Assembly: GCA_013003285.1 (NCBI GenBank)
Contig: JABDJY010000474.1
Span: forward strand, 1 to 8,957
Length of the DNA stretch: 8,957 bases
Source of the DNA: Alphaproteobacteria bacterium
Lineage (GTDB): Bacteria; Pseudomonadota; Alphaproteobacteria; UBA6615
Direction: 5' to 3'
Part shown: positions 6,568 to 8,957 of the stretch, piece by piece
Layout: the number at the start of each line of letters is the position of its first letter
Position numbering within the stretch: position 1 is the stretch's first letter
Made by a program: the position numbers and the translations under genes
Notes under the pieces: model-generated
What the model was told of the DNA's origin: nothing
Databases searched by the model: none
The model's input: the letters and a program-made list of their open reading frames with translations, nothing else

Positions 6568-6993
6568 TTAGTCGATAATCGCCACCGCGTCGATTTCGAT
6601 CATGCATCTGGGGTCGGTGGCCAATTGCACCACCTGTACGGTGGTCGTGGTCGGCTTGTTGTCACCGAAATATTCCGCCCACACTTTATTCAACGAATCC
6701 TGATCGGACAGGTCGGTACAGTAGCGGTTGGCGGTGACGATGTCGGCGAAGGTCGCGCCCACCGCATCGAGACCCTTCTTGATGTTCTCCAGAACGACGC
6801 GGGTCTGACCTTCCATGTCCGGCGGAATGCCGTCGAACTCTTCCGGCACATGAGGATGGCTGTGATAGACCGGCGTCGCCGTGCAGCCGGCCAGATAAAC
6901 CGTGGTGCCACCGCTGACCTTGATGGCCGGCGCATAGGGCATCCACATATCCGGTGCATCGGGCCAATGGATGTGTTCGATCTTCTTCGTCAT
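6568..6993 (-). CDS. Rid (YjgF/YER057c/UK114) family protein
   Basis: This 141-residue protein starts at the ATG at 6991-6993, with GAGAGG about 7 bases upstream. A longer frame reaching 7476 is only the antisense of the acetyltransferase gene. Family features are VYLAGCTA (32-39), TRVVLENIKKGLDAVGATFADIV (64-86, a helix then strand), a KVWAEYFGDNKP segment (103-114) and the C-terminal MIEIDAVAI (131-139). True RidA hydrolyses 2-aminoacrylate and other enamines made by PLP enzymes and needs an Arg near the C terminus (Arg105 in E. coli). At the aligned place this protein has Gln123 (VQVVQLA), so it probably belongs to a Rid subfamily without that deaminase activity. It also carries a His-rich loop, VYHSHPHVPEEFDGIPPD (42-59). 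It leads a probable operon with the cystathionine enzyme. Confidence 0.9.
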   Translation of the reverse strand: MTKKIEHIHWPDAPDMWMPYAPAIKVSGGTTVYLAGCTATPVYHSHPHVPEEFDGIPPDMEGQTRVVLENIKKGLDAVGATFADIVTANRYCTDLSDQDSLNKVWAEYFGDNKPTTTTVQVVQLATDPRCMIEIDAVAIID

Positions 6994-7098
6994 AGCGAAC
7001 CTCTCTTGAAAAACTTGCGAAACCATAGTGTAGCGGCAATATGGATGGAGAAACAGCAGGGCTCGATCAAGTTCCCCCAAGCTCGGAAAGACACCGCG
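6994..7098. promoter_or_regulatory. Divergent promoter region between Rid-family and GNAT genes
   Basis: This 105-base gap must serve both directions. On the minus strand TACACT (reverse complement of 7027-7032) is a possible -10 for the Rid-cystathionine operon, 33 bases before its ATG; no clear -35 is seen. GGAAAG at 7085-7090 is a plausible ribosome binding site for the acetyltransferase. Confidence 0.3.
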
Positions 7099-7677
7099 AT
7101 GACGAATATCACTCTCCGGCCCGCCGTGAAGGAAGACAGCGCGGCCATCGCTCAACTCTTCCTGATATCGTCGGATGGACTTGCCGAATATATCTGGAGT
7201 CAGATCGCCGCACCTGGCGAATCCGTAACCGACGTAGGTGCCCGGCGCTATGCCAGAGACGGCGTCGCATTCTCTTACCAACACTGCCTCATGGCCGAGT
7301 GCGATGGAAAAATTGCTGGGATGCTCCACAGCTTTCCCATGGAAGAAGACCCCGACGCCGCGCCGGAAGAAGACCCGGTACTGCGCCCCTACAGTGAATT
7401 GGAAGACTATGGCAGCCTCTATATCTCCAGCGTCGCGGTGTTTTCCGAGTATCGCGACCAGGGTATCGGCAAGCAATTATTGGCGGCGGCAGACGAACGG
7501 GCCAAGTCTCTAGGCTTGTCGCGGCTCAGCCTGATCTGTTTCGAGTCCAACGAAGACGCCATGCGCCTTTACCGGCGGCTCGGATACGCCGAAATCGCCC
7601 GGCGGGCGATCGTCCCCCATCCGACGCTACACTACGCCGACGGGGACGCCATTCTCCTAGCCTGCCCCGTCGACTAA
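7099..7677 (+). CDS. GNAT family N-acetyltransferase
   Basis: This 192-residue protein transfers an acetyl group from acetyl-CoA to an unknown amine. It opens with the usual strand ITLRPAVKEDSAAI (4-17). The acetyl-CoA pyrophosphate loop is RDQGIGKQLL (119-128), following the strand SLYISSVAVF (106-115). The closing block is LICFESNEDAMRLYRRLGY (145-163), the common GNAT motif B. An acidic, proline-rich stretch (MEEDPDAAPEEDP, 81-93) precedes the core strand and is probably a loop over the substrate site. The chosen ATG has GGAAAG at 8 bases; an in-frame ATG at 7045 would add 18 residues without family-like sequence or a good binding site. The gene is divergent from the Rid gene and ends 8 bases from the convergent epimerase stop. 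Substrate is not predictable. Confidence 0.9.
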   Translation: MTNITLRPAVKEDSAAIAQLFLISSDGLAEYIWSQIAAPGESVTDVGARRYARDGVAFSYQHCLMAECDGKIAGMLHSFPMEEDPDAAPEEDPVLRPYSELEDYGSLYISSVAVFSEYRDQGIGKQLLAAADERAKSLGLSRLSLICFESNEDAMRLYRRLGYAEIARRAIVPHPTLHYADGDAILLACPVD

Positions 7678-7685
7678 TCACCGTC

Positions 7686-8690
7686 TCAAGCGTCGTAAGG
7701 CGCGTGGTGTCCCTGGCCGAGCGGATCGCGGTAGGCGTCGCCGGTCTCCAACAGGCCACGCGCCAGAAGATCCTTGAAAGCGTCGATGGTCTGCGCCACA
7801 CCGCCCGCCAGATCGATGCGCGGCCAGTCGCCGACCAGGTCCCGCAAGGCACTGTCGTCGAGACCGCTGACAAAGGGCAGTGGATCGCCGTCGATGCGGA
7901 TTTGCGCGTCCGGCGCCACCGCACCGATCGCCGCCACGACCTCACCAATGGTGGTGTCGGCGCCGCACAGATCGCACACATGGGCGCCCCCGAATTCGGT
8001 AGAGACGACGCCGGCCCGGGCGGCGCGGATGAACGCGTCGGCGACTTCAACCGTGTGCTGCAGCATGATCGGCCCATCGAACGGGATGGCGAAGCGCTGG
8101 CCGGACGCCGCCGCGAGCATCGCCTTGGTCGGCGCCGCGGTGACACCCTGGTCGCGCCCCGGGCCGTAGACCGTGTGGGGCCGGATGCCGATGCTGGGCA
8201 CCTGCCAGTTGCGCCAATAGACATCGGCGATAGCTTCATCGGCCATCTTGAACGCGCCATACAGCGTGCTCGGCCATTTTTCGTCTTCCGGCGGCAGGGC
8301 GGCGACCGAACTGGCATAGGCCAACCCGCGAATGCCCAGCGCCCGCGCCGCTTCGAACACATTGACCTGGCCAACCACATTGACCTGCGCCCCGCGCACT
8401 GGATCGGCATTGCAGAACGGCACCTGCAGCGCCGCCAGGTGGACGATGCCGGAAATCTTATGGTCCGACATGACGTCTTTCAGCAGGTCCGGCTCGCGGA
8501 TATCGCCGGCCACCCAGGCCACCGCGTCGGCGGCGTCCGGGTTCATCATCAAATGCAGCCGGCGGCGATCCTCGGCGATGTCGAAGACCACCGGCGTACC
8601 GCCATCGCGCACCAGATTGGCCACCACCTGCGCACCGATACACCCCGCCGCGCCGATCACTAGGATCGGTCCGTCAGTTGATGATGTCAT
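7686..8690 (-). CDS. NAD(P)-dependent epimerase/dehydratase (extended SDR)
   Basis: This 334-residue protein has an N-terminal Rossmann fold with ILVIGAAGCIG (9-19, the GxxGxxG nucleotide loop) and acidic Asp37 at the end of strand 2 (VVFDI), which favours NAD over NADP. GDI (62-64) and HLAA (84-87) follow. The catalytic residues are Ser127/Ser128 in YASSVA and Tyr144-Lys148 in YGAFK. RPHTVYGPGRDQG (170-182) is typical of nucleotide-sugar epimerase relatives. The ATG at 8688-8690 is preceded by GAGAGGCGG. No sugar-nucleotide or polysaccharide genes are nearby, so the substrate may be a non-nucleotide sugar or another small molecule. It lies 112 bases downstream of the symporter gene on the same strand and has its own candidate -10 box, so separate transcription is possible. 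The reaction is unknown. Confidence 0.9.
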   Translation of the reverse strand: MTSSTDGPILVIGAAGCIGAQVVANLVRDGGTPVVFDIAEDRRRLHLMMNPDAADAVAWVAGDIREPDLLKDVMSDHKISGIVHLAALQVPFCNADPVRGAQVNVVGQVNVFEAARALGIRGLAYASSVAALPPEDEKWPSTLYGAFKMADEAIADVYWRNWQVPSIGIRPHTVYGPGRDQGVTAAPTKAMLAAASGQRFAIPFDGPIMLQHTVEVADAFIRAARAGVVSTEFGGAHVCDLCGADTTIGEVVAAIGAVAPDAQIRIDGDPLPFVSGLDDSALRDLVGDWPRIDLAGGVAQTIDAFKDLLARGLLETGDAYRDPLGQGHHAPYDA

Positions 8691-8717
8691 ATCCGCCTCT
8701 CGAATGTTGGAACGGCG

Positions 8718-8723
8718 AGTATA
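8718..8723 (-). promoter_or_regulatory. Candidate -10 box for the epimerase/dehydratase gene
   Basis: The minus strand reads TATACT followed by CGCC, 27 bases before the ATG, leaving room for a short leader with the GAGAGGCGG binding site. A CTGACA string lies only 10 bases upstream, too close for a standard -35. Two CCGCGG palindromes (8728-8733 and 8749-8754), 21 bases apart, flank the expected -35 position. Confidence 0.35.
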
Positions 8724-8802
8724 GCATCCGCGGTGTCAGAGCTGTATCCCGCGGCAATTTCATCGGTCAGGGCCGACTAAATAGGTGGCAGCGATGGCCA
8801 GT

Positions 8803-8957
8803 TCATTGCTCGGGCATCGCCGGCGTCGGCACTTTGCCGAGATGTTCTTCGGCGAGCTCGGCTTCGCTGCGGGTCATATGATCGATAATCACGCTGGCGG
8901 CCATATCGCCGGTGACGTTGACGACCGTCCGGCACATGTCGAGCAGACGATCGACAC
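8803..8957 (-). CDS. Dicarboxylate/amino acid:cation symporter (DAACS family), C-terminal end
   Basis: A minus-strand frame enters from the right edge and ends at TGA (8803-8805), giving the last 50 residues. It reads VDRLLDMCRTVVNVTGD then MAASVIID, which is the conserved helix-8 motif of glutamate/dicarboxylate transporters. By alignment with GltPh, the substrate-binding Asp394, Arg397, Asn401 and Asp405 are all retained; the Arg is the residue that binds a side-chain carboxylate, so an acidic substrate such as glutamate, aspartate or a C4-dicarboxylate is likely. A Cys replaces the Gly just before that Arg. The hydrophilic tail (SEAELAEEHLGKVPTP) is cytoplasmic. Most of the gene, including the start, is outside the window. 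It is upstream of the epimerase on the same strand. Confidence 0.88.
   Translation of the reverse strand, partial: VDRLLDMCRTVVNVTGDMAASVIIDHMTRSEAELAEEHLGKVPTPAMPEQ

Noticed and set aside
7339..7377. Acidic Pro-rich stretch in the GNAT protein as a possible insertion
   Set aside because: Similar acidic loops before the core strand occur in other GNAT proteins with this layout, so it is not clear evidence of an insertion.
6994..7476. N-terminal extension of the Rid-family protein on the minus strand
   Set aside because: The extra 161 codons are antisense to the GNAT gene, and the Rid domain begins right after a good ribosome binding site at the ATG ending at 6993.
7704..8663. Plus-strand open frame of 319 codons opposite the epimerase
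   Set aside because: Shadow composition (Arg, His, Gly, Asp) and no motifs; the minus strand carries a full SDR fold.

Overview
The window is a densely packed, GC-rich stretch of chromosome. Codon choice and gene types suggest an alphaproteobacterium, perhaps Rhodospirillales-like, but the sequence alone does not fix the taxon. It holds ten protein genes, two of them cut by the window edges. I found no rRNA, tRNA, CRISPR array, insertion sequence or prophage gene. Every gap between genes is under 300 bases; the largest is 250 bases (4378-4627).

Left part (1-2939, + strand): a three-gene unit made of the C-terminal third of an FdrA-family acyl-CoA-ligase-like protein, a DUF1116 protein (YlbE/YahG family) and a carbamate kinase. 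The first two overlap by 4 bases and the third follows after 31 bases with a strong ribosome binding site. In E. coli the equivalent genes fdrA-ylbE-ylbF (allFGH) encode oxamate carbamoyltransferase, and a catabolic carbamate kinase completes the route: oxalurate gives oxamate plus carbamoyl phosphate, and carbamoyl phosphate plus ADP gives ATP, ammonia and CO2. The likely role here is ATP-yielding catabolism of a carbamoylated (ureido) compound. The DUF2877 partner (AllH/YlbF/YahE) is not in the window and may lie upstream. No allantoin-pathway gene is visible.

Middle part (2986-4377, - strand): a ten-helix EamA/DMT transporter followed by a small single-domain cupin, probably co-transcribed, and convergent with the carbamate kinase. 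A 250-base divergent region then leads to a + strand dienelactone-hydrolase-family gene (4628-5299), which ends at a good hairpin-plus-T terminator.

Right part (5360-8957): a - strand pair with a Rid-family protein upstream of a PLP-dependent cystathionine gamma-synthase/lyase-type enzyme; a divergent GNAT acetyltransferase on the + strand; a - strand extended-SDR epimerase/dehydratase; and the C-terminal end of a DAACS dicarboxylate/amino-acid:cation symporter running off the right edge. These look like ordinary amino-acid and small-molecule metabolism genes.

The best candidate for a less described system is the FdrA-DUF1116-carbamate kinase unit, whose substrate in this organism is not fixed by the sequence. 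A second point of interest is the Rid protein, which lacks the catalytic arginine of true RidA although it sits beside a PLP enzyme.
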